Shown one piece after another: positions 27,628 to 42,530 of a DNA stretch of 64,000 nt. This DNA comes from Malurus cyaneus samueli. Taxonomy: Eukaryota > Chordata > Aves > Passeriformes > Maluridae. The stretch covers positions 9,855,208 to 9,919,207 of the forward strand of contig CM019214.1 in NCBI GenBank assembly GCA_009741485.1, written 5' to 3'. Under the pieces are notes generated by a model. That model was not told the origin of the DNA. It searched no databases and saw only the letters and a program-made list of their open reading frames with translations. A program made the position numbers and the translations under genes. Numbering within the stretch: position 1 is the stretch's first letter; each line of letters begins with the position of its first letter.

Positions 27628-30600
27628 GCACCTCTCAGGGCACACTCTGTGGGATTGTCCCTCTGGAGGGTTACTGTGCACATGCCAGCCACTCCTTGCC
27701 ATGGACTCGTGGAGAAACTTGTAGGGAAACAGGAATGCAGTTCCAGGACATCTGTGATGTCCTGCAGCCTTATGCTCCATTTTGTATAGCATCTGGGAGA
27801 GCAGTGTCTTATCTGAACTGCTGTGCAAATCCATAGGATTAGTCATGGGAGCAGGGAGGTTTAACTCTGTAATTCTGACAGTGATGCTAATGAGAGCTTC
27901 TTAGAGAGGTTGTTTCATATTGGGCTCTTAGATCTTCTTCTCTTCTGGTCTCCTCAAAGTATCACCTGTGAGCTGTGAGAGCATGGCTGGCAAACTGTAA
28001 TCAGATGTTACAGACCTCATGAAATTCCTGTCTGGGGGAATAAACAAACAGTGTTTTACGCTTTGCTGTAGGAAATTCAGGGATTAGCTAAGGCTGTGTT
28101 TTAAACCTCCTCCATAAACAGACTCCAGCTGTGGCAGTCCTGGGATCTGAACCCTCTTGCTCCAAGCTGCAGTGCCAAATTAGAAACAGGCTTTTTCCTG
28201 GGCGGGCTTTGTCCTGAGACGATCTCTGGGTTTGTGAATGTGTTCTGACTTGGCCAAAACCCAGTTTAAAATATTCATCCACCATCACCCTCTGCAGAGT
28301 CCCAGTCAGTGCTGGTGTCAGAGCTCACAGCTCCAGCCTGGGCCATTCATGAGCACATTGCCCCTCATCTGTCACAGCTGAGAGATGGAGGTGCAGCTTC
28401 TTCCAGGAGATGAAAGACAAAAGGCAAAGGATATAAAATCCATCAGCAGCCTGGAAATGCCTTGCAGTGTTTGCATTGCAGTCTTCTAAGTACAAGGCTA
28501 AAATAGGACACAACTATGTCTGGCTTGATAGGGGCAGAGTCCTCCAGTGACCTTCCTGGGCTGCAAACTTCAGATTGGATCATGGTGTCTATTCACAGGT
28601 AAAGAATCAAATGTTTGGGCCAAAAGGCTTGTTGCCATTTTGCTGCGCAGATCTTTTGATTAAACCTCAATATATGACTTTTCGATTGCTGGAAAAGGAA
28701 GGTCAGCCCTTACAACAAACCCTGTGTAGAGTATTTATGACAATACAAGTTAGGCAGATGAATAACAGTATTTGGAGGAAATGTCTGTCAGCTGCTTAGT
28801 GGTTACAATAACCAGTGCTGAAATACGCTTCTCCAAGCAGAGCCACTGCTGTGCCTCCCTTTAACTCAAACACAGCACCACAGACACTGTGCCAGGAGGG
28901 CTGGGTACTAATGATGCCCCTTATCTTATTTAGGGATGATTATCTACAATTTTCACTTGTCCTTTCATGTCAGTCCCAGGTGAAAGCACTGAATTTTCTA
29001 TGCTTATCAGTGGATTAAAACTGAAAAGTGAAAAAACCCAATCATTTCTTCTTAGCTAGCTTATGATAGATAAAGGGACTCTGAAGTATTTCTGTTTCTC
29101 CCCAAATAGGGAACGTCAGATAGACTGTTTCCTGCCTTTCCTCTTAGAAGAATATGGCGTGGGAGGTCTCAGAAGTATTAAATTGTTTTTACTTAATCAA
29201 AAAGACGAGAGTCTTGGAGCCTTAATAGAGACATATTTGCTTCTCAACACTTCTCAAACATTTGAGTTACATTGGATTTAATGATACAAGAATTTTAAAG
29301 AGGCTGAATAAATCACCACTTTTGCTTTTCCTCAAGTGCTATGCTGGTGATAAAGCCTCTGTAAGAGACCTGGTAGACCTTTTAGGAAAGAAACAGCATT
29401 AAAACCAGACTAATTTACTGTGCTTAAAACACAGCAGTGGAAAAACATGCCTCAATTACATAAATGTTACAGTTCAGCACAAAAATGTCAAATGTACATG
29501 GGTTTCTTGGAGTCCTTGGTTATATTCAGTAAATATATTCAGTTACTAGTGGTAACCTGGAAGACACTTAGGAGCAGGGAAGAGAAGGAAGGATCACTAA
29601 ACAGAAAGCTGACAAGGGGTGCAGCTGTGCAAGCATGGCTTGGCTGGCTGGAGCTGCAGCACTCAGGCTCCAGTAGGTCACAGCACAGTTTGTTCTTTCT
29701 GATTTACCAGTCCCACACTTTGAACGTGTCCTGGCTTTGCTGTGCTAATGGCTCTGAGTACCCAGCAGTGTGTGCTTATCTTATCAGGCATCAGAGTATC
29801 ACCAGTGTCAATCATGGGGCAGCAACTCTGTGCACACACTGCTGCATTCTCACCTGCAAAGTGCAGAGCCAGGGCTGTGTCACTGCCTTCCAAACTGGAC
29901 CCTAAAGAGAGCAGGTAGCAGCTAGAAAGGACACAAGAGGGTCTCACTTGCTGTGTGCAGTTAGATCAAGCTTGCGGCACATTGCCATGTGAACATTGTA
30001 CCCTCTATTTCCAGCACAGCTCAGCTCAGGTGCTGTTAAACCTGGGAGAAGAAAAACAAATAAAGCAATATGCTTGCATGTACTGCAAATATATCACATC
30101 CTGTTTATTGCATCCAACTCCTCCCACCCTGTTAATAAAATGTCCCTAAGGTATCAAAGTGGAAAACTCAGCAGCTGCTGATGCAAAATGACGAGAGCAG
30201 AGTGATGGTGCTTTATACCACGCACAGATCAAGTCTGAAAGCTTTATTTACATGATACAAAGATGTTTGCACAAGGCCTTACCCACTTTGTTGCATGAGA
30301 AATCTGGTGGTGAGACAATTCTGTTGTGTTACAAAATTAAAAAGCCTTCTAAAGACTTAAGGCATTAACTGCTCTTTGAATGCTGTTGTATTACATTCAT
30401 AAAATACCCAAGCCTGGCTCTAATGGGCTGTAAATGAACTCTTGGTGAAAAATATATCAAAATAAAACCACAGGCAGCCTGGGAGAAAGCCTTCCAGGTT
30501 CCTCATAAAGACTTCAAAGGAATTAGCAGAGGTAGTCCCAGAGAGCACATAACAGGCTTTTTACACTACGCCTTGCAGATGCTGGGATGTGACTTTATTT

Positions 30601-31993
30601 TTGTACTGTAAACACCAGTATTTACACCAGCTATGGGCTTCAGTGAAAAGAAATGCAAAATTTTCTGTGAAAGCAAGGGAATGGTATCGTTTACAAGGCA
30701 AGATAAACAAAATTGCTACTACCAGGAAAATGGGAAGTCAGAGCTGTGTAGGCTGAATTCTGTCCTTATTTGGCTTTGGGGAATTATGTGATTTTATTCT
30801 ATGACTCAGAGTTGTTTTTACAGCATTTGCGTCACCCAGAAAAGTTGAATCTGCATAAGACCCAGCATATTCCAGTAGGGAATATTTTGTTCTGTAATGT
30901 GAACTGGCTAGCAGACACTGACAAGTTTCATGTTTTGCTTTATTATTATTATTGTTGTTGTCATTTAGGCACAGATACCTGACATCTCAGAGCTATCAGT
31001 TTGTGTTACTGCTGCAAGTATGTACAGTATCAGGGAAAATCCTAATACTGGGAGAATCATTTTACAGATCAGCAGCAATGAATTCCATTTCTGGAGAGAG
31101 CCCTAAGCTTTCAGTTTGCCTCCTTTGACCTCTGTTCACATGTGGAAAAACATAGCCTGTGTGTGACGTGGATAATGTAACATCCCCGCTTGGTTCCACC
31201 TGGATCTCACCATATTATTTCCTTCCAGAGCCTCACCCATTATAGGTGCCACAAATTAGTCACTGCCCTGAAGTGTAAATGCTTGTGTTTTTCCATCTAC
31301 GAGGGTGGTTGGGGAGTTTGGCACATAATGCCGCAAGGAGCTGGCAGAACTGAAAGTAGGTGAGCTCAGACGCTGGTCTGGAGAATGCAGCAAATCCAAG
31401 CAAACCCAAATTTAGGGCTCTGGAGGGCTGGATCACAAATGCTGCAGCCCTGTGATACAAAGTGCTGATCCCATACGGGCTCGTTCTGCCTGTTCAGATG
31501 TGTTCGAGTGTTTCTGAGAAGTTATTTTTGTGCTGGCAGGCTTTGTGAGAGATCAGGTGGTGTCTGCCCATGCGGCTCTGCCTTTCTGCAGGGCTGGAGA
31601 TCATTTCTCTTCCTGCAGCTGGCACGGAGCTGTCAATTCAAAGTATGACACTGACATAAACACTGCTCTGCCTAATTAGACAGCAATGAGGTTGTGTGCC
31701 TGCACCCAGCCTCGGGCGTGTTGGCAGCCGTGGAGGAGCCTCAGTCCCCCATTTATTGCTCAGGACTGAGCAACAGCTCGGGCATAGCTGAAATCCAAAG
31801 CAAAATGAGCTTGTTTTCTTGTTCCCGAGGGCGGGACACTCACCTTTCACCCCCCTCTTTGCTGGAGAAAGCTGGCACTGGACTTTGATTCCGGCTCATT
31901 GTGTCACTGGCTTGGCACCAGCCTCGGGTGTGAGGGTGCATCATAGTCCTGAAAGCCATTTCTGCAAAACAAGCTTCCTTCTCTCTCACCTAC

Positions 31994-31995
<2 letters not shown>

Positions 31996-32027
<32 letters not shown>
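31996..32027. repeat. Poly-T run of 32
   Basis: Thirty-two consecutive T after CTACTA. No retroelement body recognised on either side. Confidence 0.85.
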
Positions 32028-32028
<1 letters not shown>

Positions 32029-35000
32029 AGCAACAGCATTTTGCTAGTGCTCTGCTTTTGGTTTTTGCTTTTTCATTGCTCAGGTCTTGTCAGGACAAAA
32101 GGATGAGTCTCAGCAAGGTGCAATCATCTCAGGCTGCAGCCTGGGAGGGGAAGGCACTGCAGTAATCTCCTGCTCTCTGTCTCTCCCCTTGCATCCAGAG
32201 GAGAGGAAAATGAAGCCTGACATGATTATCAGATAGCTCGTTAACTGAATCCCACCAGAAGTGGTCACTCCACAAATTCTCGAGGATTTAATTCCCCCAT
32301 TTAATTAATTCCTCCCTTAGAAATTATTAGCTCACATTAGAGACAAATTACCTGTTAATTTTCCATGTGATAATTAGTGCTCTTCTAGGCCCTAGGAAAG
32401 CTTTCTTGCCTTATGTCAGATTTGATCAAAAGCAAACACCTGAGTCTTTTGATTTGTATTTCTGTTAATGTTAACATTTCCCCTTTTATGTATATGGTGC
32501 ACAGGCTAAAGCACAGCTCTGACTGAGAGATGGTTCCCTCCCCACTTCTGCTGGGCACTTTGCATGGGCCTGGGAGAGACCAAAGGCAAAAACTCACTCC
32601 AAAAATAATTACTGTGCCTGTGACCTTCGCAGCTTTTGCTGTGCTGGTGCCCAAAGTCTCTGAGCGCTGGTTTTTTATCTCCCTGAGTGTTTGTCGGGCA
32701 CGGGGCCAGGGGTTCCAGAGGGGTTGCAGTGTGAGAGCTGCATGCGAGGCTTTCACGGGGATGGAGGAATCTTCTTGATCTCTGATCTCTGCTCCTGAGG
32801 CTGTTGCTGTATTTTATCTACAAATTTGTTCACGGCAAAATGCAGAAGCTGCCAGAAACAGAAGGCGATGCTTTCCCCCCGCCACCCCCCGGAAGTTTGC
32901 AAATCCCATCTCCTCTTTCAGTGTGTGTTTCTGCCAGAAGCTGCTGGCATTATTTATTCATTCTGCTGCACAGTGTCATGCTTTCAACAGGAGGGGGGGA
33001 TAGTCCCCTTTTGATCCGTGCTGGCCCATGGCTTCTGTTGTTGGGGCACATCTTTAGGGGAGGTGGTAGGGTGGATTTTAGCCCTCCTGAAGGCTGGAGC
33101 TGCTGCTCATCAGGCAAGCAGTGAAAAAGCTGCTGTTTGTCCAGCCTGTGGCTGATGGCACTGATGTTAAGGGTTTGCTGTACTGCACAGTTTGTCCTTG
33201 CACACTCCCAGGGCAGTGGTGGAAAGGCTCAGTTCAGCCTTGCTGGGACAGAGCTCAGGGCACTTTCTGGGGAGGCTGCAGGGCAGGGCTCCCTGCAGGA
33301 AATCAGGGCTGTGAGCAGAGTCCCAGCGACACCTGACAGAGCCTGGTTTGGACTGGGCTGCTTGGTCGTGCACAGGATGAAAGGCAAACACCCAGCAGCC
33401 TTTGTCATGGAAGGCTGAAAGGCACATTCCAGGCTTGAATAAATTAAATGTTTAGGTCTCCTACAGAGAGAACACTCCTGATCAGACACTCAGACCTAGA
33501 GCCTCGAGGGTGTTTCAGCTTCCATGCTGCTGACATTCCCCAGCATACACTTAATCCTTTTTAGGTCTGTAAGGTGTGAATGGAACCACCCAAACGCAGG
33601 TGCTGCTGCCTGGCACAGCCCCAAAGCTGCAGGGGTGGGCCTCAGACAAGGTGTGTCCAGATCTGGGCTTGGCTGGCACAAGCCAACCTCTGTCCTATGT
33701 CACTGCCCTGGCTGCTCATCCTGTTCCCCAGGGGATGCTGCTGCCCATGGAGCTGTGAGGGACCTGTGTGTGCCCCTCTTTTCCACATCCTGAGCTGAGG
33801 CTGATGCTGTAACCCTTCAGCTGGAGACTCAAGCAACACACAGCCAGCTTGTAGCCCTGGGAGGATCCCCCAGACTCGAAGGGATTCTCTGTCAAGGCAC
33901 CCACTAAGCATCTATCCCAAATAATAGTCTGAGGGCATCCCAGCCTGGTGCTTTCATTCATTGTTTCCACAGTCTGCTCTTTATTTTGCGAATTTTAAAC
34001 TGCACCACTGCAGGCCTGAGCAGTGAAGTTTCCCTACCAAAGGGAAGCATTTCTGTGACACTGCTGAGTCCATTGCTCTGGTGAGAGAGAGACACTGGAT
34101 GGGTTGTCACCAAGTGCACCTGAGTGGCTGCTCTGAGTGCTCAGAGTGCCAAGGGGGGAGAGGATATTTTGGATGCCCTGGAGGTGCTGCCCTATGTGGC
34201 CCAGCTGCTCCTTCCCCCTCCCACACCCTCACGTACCAAATGTGTCACCCCTGAAGAGCCCAGCAAGTCTCAGAGACGTGTGAAAGTGCTGCCTGAAATC
34301 AAAGGGAAATAGTGAGAAGTTTTGGGTGGGAGACAGGTTTTTTGAGGGCTGTGGTATCTTGTAGAGCCCTGATGTGATTTTTTTTTAATGCTGAGTGTCT
34401 GGCCCTCCATCACATTTCCCTCAGCTCAGCTTCACCACCTCCCTCACACACGCATCATTTGCCCCCTCATTCATTTGCAGTTTCCCACCGTGCAAGGAGG
34501 GCAGACAGTCCCTACTCTGTTCTAATCAAACTGGGCACGGTAGCTCCAACAGCTTGATGCAGCACACCCGTGGCTAAAGCCCAGCTTTTGTGGCACAGCC
34601 TCTCTCACAGGAGCACAGAGGGTTTCCCCTGCCTGCCTGCAGCTCCCGTGAACCCAACACAACCAGCATCTCTGGATGCAACCCAGCAGTGGCTAAGGGA
34701 TGAGAAAGCTGCAGTGCTGCTGCTATCAAGCTTGCTAGAATGGAACTTTCTCTTCTTGGTGCCAGTTGCTAGATTCGGGACTCAGTGCCGATCCTATCCA
34801 GGAGTTCAGTCCGTGCTCTGCTGCAGAGAAGCTGCATCCTCTGCCACCAACAATTTGATATCTCAGATAAAGGTGTCTCAGAAAACCCCCTTCTCCCTCA
34901 GATATTGAGGTCTTCTGCAGCTGGCAGGAAGCAGCCTTTTGCATGAGCAGAAGTGCTGTACTTCTGCGATCCATAAATACACCCAGTGTGGGGGATCTGC

Positions 35001-35297
35001 TGTCTTTGCCGTGTCATGGCTGTGGGGACTTTTTTTGGCTATGCCAGGGTTGGTATGGAGGAGGAGGTGTCAGCAGCCCATAAAAGCACAGGCAGGGAAG
35101 GAGTGGGAAGCACAATATGTGGGTGTAAATGTGAGCTTATCTCCTGCAGTGGCTGTTCCCCTCCCACCCGCACTCTCTGCTAGCTTTAATCATCTTAGAC
35201 CCGTGCAAAAATTCTGCATACGTCAGGTGCGCTGCTGAGCTTATCCTAAACCCCTTGCAGATGGGCTTTGTGGAGGTGGCAGACGACTCCTGATGGC

Positions 35298-35350
35298 CAC
35301 AGCCCTGACCCCAGGACAGCTCCTGACCCCAGGACAGTTCCTGACCCCAC
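35298..35350. repeat. Short 20-bp direct repeat
   Basis: CTGACCCCAGGACAG occurs twice at a period of about 20 bp, followed by a third partial CTGACCCC. Local duplication with no coding role seen. Confidence 0.6.
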
Positions 35351-38300
35351 TGACCGCTCCATCCCCCTCTGGTGTGCCCTGGAACAGGAGGAGTTTCACA
35401 TCTGGGTTGATATATTCACAGAATGCATGGCCATTGCAGATTCAATAAGGCATGATAAGTTCCTTTACCCAATCTTCCAGATCATCTGTGAATGTGTACT
35501 GTTCTAAACTCCAGTTTAATGTGTTGGTTATTATGGTATTGAAGTTTGTTCCTGATCTGATGCTTTCTTCCTTTCTGTCCTGCCAGCATCTTTGACAGAC
35601 AGCAGAATTCTATTTTAGATCTATACCAGGTAATTGTGTTTGCTTGGCATGTTGCAGTGCTCCTTGTTACTTTGCATTCAGGAGCGTTAGTCAGGCAGGG
35701 CAAAGTGCCATGACATGTGGAGTAAAAATCACATTACAGCCCCCCAGGTCCCTTCATCCAAGAGTCCCAGGGCTTCTGGTTCATTCTCCCAGGTATTTGA
35801 CCTGGTTACAGAGCAGGATCCTGACATGAATGCCTGAGTGAAGCAGACAGGTAAGTGATTAACCTGCCCCAAAGATTGGCTCTACACAGTGGGGAGAAGG
35901 TGGCGCTGATCCTGTCCTGGAGGTGGGAGCGATGAATTACCAGGGGTAAATAAAGTGCCTGGTGAGTCCTGGGAGGGCTGTTGGCTCAGATAACATACAG
36001 CCTGTCGTGCCTTTAGTGCAGAAAGGCTGTTTGCAAAGGTGGGTGAGTTCATTGTGCTTTGCCTGTGCGTGCCTGTGGAGGAGCTTTATCAGGATGAATG
36101 GACTCATGAGCACTAAGGGGAATTAAGGAAAACTCGCTGCCACGTCCTTGCCTTCCTGTGTGCACTGTGCAGGCTTCTGATCAGATCACAAGGGACTGCA
36201 GGGGTCACTGCCTTGGGCAGCAGCCTCTGGAAATGTGGCATGAGGACTTCAGCAGGACACACAGCTCCCTATGACTGTCATGGTGGGAGTGGGAGCTTCA
36301 GACAAATTTACTAGAAACCCTGCCACTGACTGATGAGATGCAGAAGGAACCCCTTGCTTTTTAAACTCCTTCTCAGAGAGAAGCCTGGGGGCAGCTGGAT
36401 CCAATCTTAGCCTCAGAGTGTCAAATAGTTCAAGTAACTTTGACCCGCAGGATTTAAAGATGGCAAATCAGATGTATTTATACAAAATGAATTATTTATT
36501 ATGACAAATGATTACACAAAAAGCCTGAATCAGAATGGTTTGCTACATGGTATAAAAGCTAAAACTACTAGTGGTGTATGTTAAAATGTAGTGCACTAAA
36601 TTAAAGCAATTATATTAAAGCTGGCATAAAGAAACAGTTATTAAGTAGAGATTGATGTAACTCACCCTACCAACACTCAGAGTCTCTTTTTCTTAACTTT
36701 GAGGAGCAGCCTTGAGGGGCATCCCCACTCAAGGGAGGATCTGCACACACAGTCCAAGAAAGGCTATCTCAGAAGAACCTCAGTGTAGAAAATGGAATGA
36801 ATTTTTAGACTGTAAAGTGGTTGATTGTCAGTCAGATGCCTCCAGGCCAGTTTAGCAGCTTATCTGCCAAAGCTTTGCCTTACTGTCAGGATGTTGATTG
36901 GAGGTTGGTGTGCCAGACTGATTTTTAACAGAGTCCAACACTGAAACAGCACATGGCTCCCCTCTCAATCCACTCTGATTTGCAAATAGGAATTGTCCAC
37001 TGAGTTGCTTGACCACATTCCAGGTCAAAGCATAGGGAAAAGCACCCTGCCACAATTACACAGAATAGAAATGACCCCACAGATGGACTGGAACAGAGCA
37101 GAGCAGCTCCCCAGCTGCTGGAAAATGAAGCATGAGCCCACACCCTTCCAGGCCTCCCTGGTCCTAGTCAAGGCCACAGAGAGGATATGGGAAACACGGA
37201 TTCAAGTCCCTCTTCAGTTTTAGTTAATGCAGATCTGAGCCCAGCCTCCCTCCCCTTCCCCAGGACTGCTCTGGGTACTGTGGAAAGTTACCCAGCAGCC
37301 CAAATGATGTTTTTCAGCACTGCATCCATACACATGGACTGCAGTGGGAAGCAGGAACTGCTTCCATGGCAAACACCCAGCCCCTCACTGCAGAGCAGCC
37401 CACACTGCTCCTGTCTGGCTGGAAATGTCTGATTGCACGAGAGAGACACGGAACCACGTCTGCAGGATGGGCCAAGAGAGCCCTGGTGAGCTGATGGAAA
37501 AGCCAGTGTCTGGGCTGACTTGGAGAGGATCTCAGGGGGAGGCAGTGGGAGGATTTGACACTGATGGAGTTACAGTCCATCCCCAGGGCTCCTTGTCCTC
37601 TTTGTGTGGGGTCTGTGGGCTGCTGGCAGAGGTTTGGGCTGACAGATGAGCACACTTGCCCGTGGTTTGCTGTGCTGCATCTGCTTCAGGCTGCCTACCC
37701 TAGAGTGTGCTGTTCCCTTTCAGAAGATGCTCCTCCTGCATCACAGCAACCTGGGCTGGGGCTCAGATCCGGTGCCCACCTCAACCCTTTTCTTTTTCTG
37801 GTGTTTTATTGACTTTAATTCATTACTTTCCACATGGATAAGTGACTTTTTGGTGGCTATTTCTTGCCAAGTGCTGCTGCTGGCTGCCTTGTCTCATCCA
37901 CAGAGCAGATGGTGAAGAATCCTCCTGCAGATTACCCTCAGGCAGCCTGCTGAGAGGCAGCTGCTGGCTGCTGTGCCCTTGGGCAGTGTTTGGGCATTGT
38001 GATGTGCTCTCAGTCCACAGGCAGGTGTCTGTCAGGAACCTGTCCCCACTCAGATCACTCAGCCCATGTGTGTGTGTGGCAGGGGCATGGCTCTGGTTGG
38101 AGGATGGATGGGTTTGGTGAGAGCTTGAGGCCCTCCTTGCTGAGGATACACAGGGAGGACATGGTGAGGAGCAGCACAGCAGCTCTTCTGTCCAAGGGGT
38201 GTCTTGAAGCACTGTTGGTCTTCTCCAGGGATGGAACCAGGAGAAAGCAGACTGACAAGACTGAAGGGGCTGGGCTGGCTCTGAGGGGGCTCTGGGACTT

Positions 38301-40260
38301 AATGCCTGAGCAAAGTTTGGTGGCCTCGTCTAAACAAAAATGAAACCCCTGCCTGCAGAAAGAAAGCTGTCCTGTCTTCTGAGCAAAGGAAAGCTCTTTA
38401 ACTCCTTGCTCTTCAAGTCCTGGTTGGCTCCTCAGCTGCTTCTGCATCTCTGTGAGCAGCCACATCACGCGTGTACCAGGTGCTATTTCTGGTGGCGGTG
38501 CAGACTGTGCTGCAGCTGCAAACCCCAGCACGGCCACACTGGTCCATCGTGCTCACAGCACTGCAATCCCACCACAGGACACCTCCTCCCTGCCCCAATT
38601 CCCCTCCAGCCAGGGCTCTGTGTGCCCATCCTGTGTTTAACCTGCTCCCATGGGGCAGAGCTGACCACAGGAGCCCTGCTGGAAATGCTGAGGCAGCTCC
38701 TTCAAAGGTCACCCCGGGCATTATTCACACAGGAAAGGCTCAGATGTGCACACAGCTGTGGCTGTGAGAAGAGGGGAAGTGTGCACCGAGCTGTGACCGC
38801 TCTGACAGGGGCTCAGAAAACCAAAGCCTGGGGTTGGCAGCCTGGCTTGGGCACTCTGTGGCACAGGGACCTCACCCCCAGCACTGGTGCCATGAATGCA
38901 AGCAGCTGATAGAGAGAAAAACCAGGGCAGTGAGGATATTCAGCCACCAGAGTCGAGCAAGCAGCTCTGCCCCTTCACTGCTCTGAGGAAAGCAGTGCTT
39001 GGCTGGAAGCATCTGGATGTGCAAGTTTGGGTTCCAGCTAATTCAGCACTGGTGTCATCAAAGCTGCACATCCTTGGCTGTCCTGCCATCCTCTGTCAGT
39101 GGAAATGGGCCCTGCTGAGCGCCATGGCAGTGTCTGCAGTTAAATGGCTAAAGTGGGTGAGATGAGACCTCTCACCTTCCGTCCTACCAGCTTTTCTTGG
39201 ACAAACTTTGAAAATAAAGGGAATATTTTAATCTTCAAGGAGCAGTGATAATTTAAAATCATATCAATGTGTACCAACCAGAGATAGGAGCTAATTCAGA
39301 TCCTTGAGTCACTGTCATATGAAATGCCCCTGGCCCATGAAGAAATGGGCTTTCAGAAGCAACCTTTGCACCGAGTCTGCACAGGATTGCCCTGCAAGGC
39401 AGGCTTGTCATCACTGCCAGCTGGTGAAGTTGTGCCAAGGTTAATGTCCCCACAGCACACACCCCTGGAGAAGAGTGGGTTCCTTCAATCAGGACTCAAT
39501 TCTCGGAATTCTTTTGGTGGAAGGTCAGGTATAAACGTCTATTGATTTCTCTTCTAGTGGCAGCATATCTCTGCAGCTTTCTGGTCTCATCTGCACAGCT
39601 CTGCTGGCCTCTCTGAGTCCCCAGGGATTAAAAAGAGCAGGGTAGATCATGAGGAAGAGCTGGTGGCAAAATTTTAACAGCACAGAGCTGCTGTAGCTTC
39701 TGGGTCTACTTCTAACTGCCAGCCACAGCATCTTCCCAGCACTGATCATCTCTGGTGTGCTCAATCCTCAGTGTTAACCAGACGTGAGTCATGCTTTAAA
39801 TAATGCTGAGCTGTGGTGTAAAACCCATGTTTGTTTCCTTAGATCAGAAATGCTGGTGTCCTTTATGTACACTCTGGTATTTCAGTTTTCTTCACTAAGA
39901 TGAATGGAAACTTCTCCTTTCACACCTCTTTCTCACGTGGCCATGCCCTTTCAGGACCAAAGGTTAACAGGAAATGAATCATGAGGTGCCAGAAGTTCAC
40001 GAGGGCACTGGGGGCACCTGCAGTGCTCTGCTGAAGCTGCTCACAGGGCGATGTTCCTCGACTTTCCTAGAAATTGTGACTTTAGTTGTCCCCCACTCCC
40101 AGCTCTTCAGCCTCTCCCCAGCACATGCTGACATGTTAATGTCTGCTCTGTGCTGGGGGCTGGGGCTGTGCAAAGCTCCTGCCCGTGGCTGGTGGAGGGA
40201 AATACAGCTCTGTGACCGTGGAGCTGCTCCAGGCAGGAGCTCAGGGTGTGCCCGCACAGT

Positions 40261-40290
40261 GTGAAGGTGAAGGTGAAGGTGAAGGTGAAG
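40261..40290. repeat. GTGAAG hexanucleotide repeat, five units
   Basis: Five perfect GTGAAG units. The hexamer keeps frames open on both strands (Glu-Gly / Leu-His runs), which explains a long spurious frame on the minus strand here. Confidence 0.9.
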
Positions 40291-42530
40291 TTGCGGAGGG
40301 GAGGGCTCAGTGGGGCTGGCCCTGGGCTCTTCCAGCTGTTTTGGGTGGGCTGCGGTCACTGAGCTGTGTGTGTGGGATGGATGCTGAGGCACAGCTGCTG
40401 TCAGAAGCTCCTGCAGGAGCACTGTCTGTGCTGCTCTCTGCTGAGGCTGCAGGAGCTCTCTGAGAGATGCTCTCTGCCAGCTCCCTCCAGCCCCTGCTGC
40501 AGCCGGCTTTGGTGGCATTGCCTCATCCGCTGATCCTGCAGCAGGCACCGATTGCTGGTGCCCCCCCGCCCCCAAAAGGGACTGCTGAGGTACTCACAGC
40601 TCCCAGTTTATCCAACCCAGCAGCCCCCACCCACCCGCTGTACACAGCAGAGGTTTCCAGTTCTCTCCTTAGGGAATGTGTTTGTCGGTCCTGCAAGCTG
40701 CCCCTCTGAGGGAGGTGATTCTGCTGATCACAGAAACACTTCTGAGGCTCAGAGCTCCTTCATGCCCCATCCCGTCAGCCCTTAGATGTAAAAGAAGAGC
40801 AATGAGACACCGGGGATCCCCAAAGTCTCACAGAAATGTGGTGCCTTGGTACAGATCAGCCCCTCCTTGTTCCCCATGAGCAGATTTAGTGTTGCCATGC
40901 AAACTGACCTGCAGGTCTAATCCCTGGGGAGCTGCCAGCTGATCACACACCAGTTTGTCCCCAAATCCCACATCCCCTCCTTTCCACTGCCTCCCACCTG
41001 GCCGATAGCATGTGTGTACCTGGGGAGAGACATGATTCCTGGTACCACTGATAAGGCTCTCGCAAATACTGGGGAAGAAAGAAATGGAAATAGCACATTT
41101 TCCTTCTCCCCTCTCAGTTTCTTCATGGCTGAAAGGCCAGTATTCTGTTTTCTGTCATCAGGTAGGTTGTGGCTTCCTGGTGGTCCCATGGGAACCAGAA
41201 CTTCCAGGGGAAACATCAACCCCAGCACTGCTGAGGACCCAGCTGGTGCTGGTTCTGTCCCCACAAGGTCTGTAGCTTCAGCTCTGTGGTGGAGGCTGCA
41301 GCGTGCCTGTCTGTGGCTTTGCACATCTCTTTCCTCCTCTGCAAAACAGCATGGTGCAAAGCACTGGAGTGCAAATCTGGAGGGTTTATTACAGCAGGAT
41401 GGTGGGGAAAGGCATCCTTCAGCTAAAATCTGTGCTGTATGGGTCATGCCCTGCCCTCCAGCCTGCCCCCATTACAGCCTGCTCACACACTGTTGCCACA
41501 GACAGATTTCCTGAGGTGCCAGCCACATGCCTTAAGACTGAGGGAGGGCCAAACCAAAATAAACCTGATGTAACAGGGTGCTTTAATTTGCAGGAGGAGC
41601 TGAGCAGCAGCAGGCTGGCTCCCAGATGAATATTTCTTGCTGTGTCAAGCATAAATTCATCAGGTATTCCATTTCCGGGGAGGAAAACAAAGCAAAATAA
41701 TTCACTTGGAAATAAAGAGTGGAGCAATTTTTCCCTCTGACATGGTGAATGCAATTACCTAAGGCATGGGAGGCTGAGATAACTCACTTATTCAGCCCCC
41801 ACTCTCCAAAGAAACCATCATCATTCTGTCAGAAAAGGCTTTAAACCCCAATTCACATCCTGAATGCTAAAACATCAGCACATACAGAAGCTGTCCTTAT
41901 GATTTCCATGCACCAGCTGCTGCATCACAAGCAAAACACACTCACAGACAGGCCAGAATTTATTATTATCAAGGCCATACACACAGTGCAAGCTCCCTGT
42001 GTTTGCTGAACCTTTTCCTGGTGCTGTTGGGTGTCTCCTTGTCCTTCAGGAGCAATTCCTAGTAAAGCAAAGCACACTGGCATCCTGTTAGCAGTGTGTG
42101 AGCCACACTGGGGCTGGGAAAATGTGCATGGGGGATGAGAATGTCAAGCTGTGTCTGTTTGGAGAGCTCAGCGAAGAGAAGCCATAAGCCTGTGATTGCC
42201 CCCAAATTTAATTCCATTTAGGCAGCACTCTCCCACCTCTTCTGCCATTACATAATGGGGAGTGGAGTAATGACTTTCAGCAATGCTGTTTGAGTGGCAG
42301 CAGTCCAATTCTGGACCGTATTTTTTTTTTTAATGGTGGGGGGAGAGCAGGTTGGCAGAGGGGAGAAAGCATCCGTTTGGTTTGTCTGCAATCCCTGTTT
42401 TGCTTTGGGAGCTTTAGAGGACAGGCACATTCTTCCATCTCTGCTAATCCTCCTCTGATACAGAGGATTTTCCTGCCATTAAATGATAGCTTGTGAGAAA
42501 AAAATGCCAACTTTTCAGAGACTGACTCGT

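Larger units (their letters stand above)
27630..42520. other. Intergenic region, part 2; no gene seen
   Basis: Mixed composition, with moderately GC-rich stretches about 32.5-35 kb and 37-41.5 kb. It holds a 32-T run (31996-32027), a 20-bp repeat (about 35300-35350), a GTGAAG hexamer repeat (40261-40290) and AT-rich sequence about 36440-36660. The 5' untranslated exon(s) of NYX should lie somewhere upstream of 45.6 kb, but I could not place them. Confidence 0.55.

Noticed and set aside
39997..40575. 192-codon open frame on the minus strand
   Set aside because: Low-complexity Pro/Ala/Gln/His composition, spans the GTGAAG repeat (Leu-His run), and matches no family I know. Stop-poor GC-rich DNA explains it.
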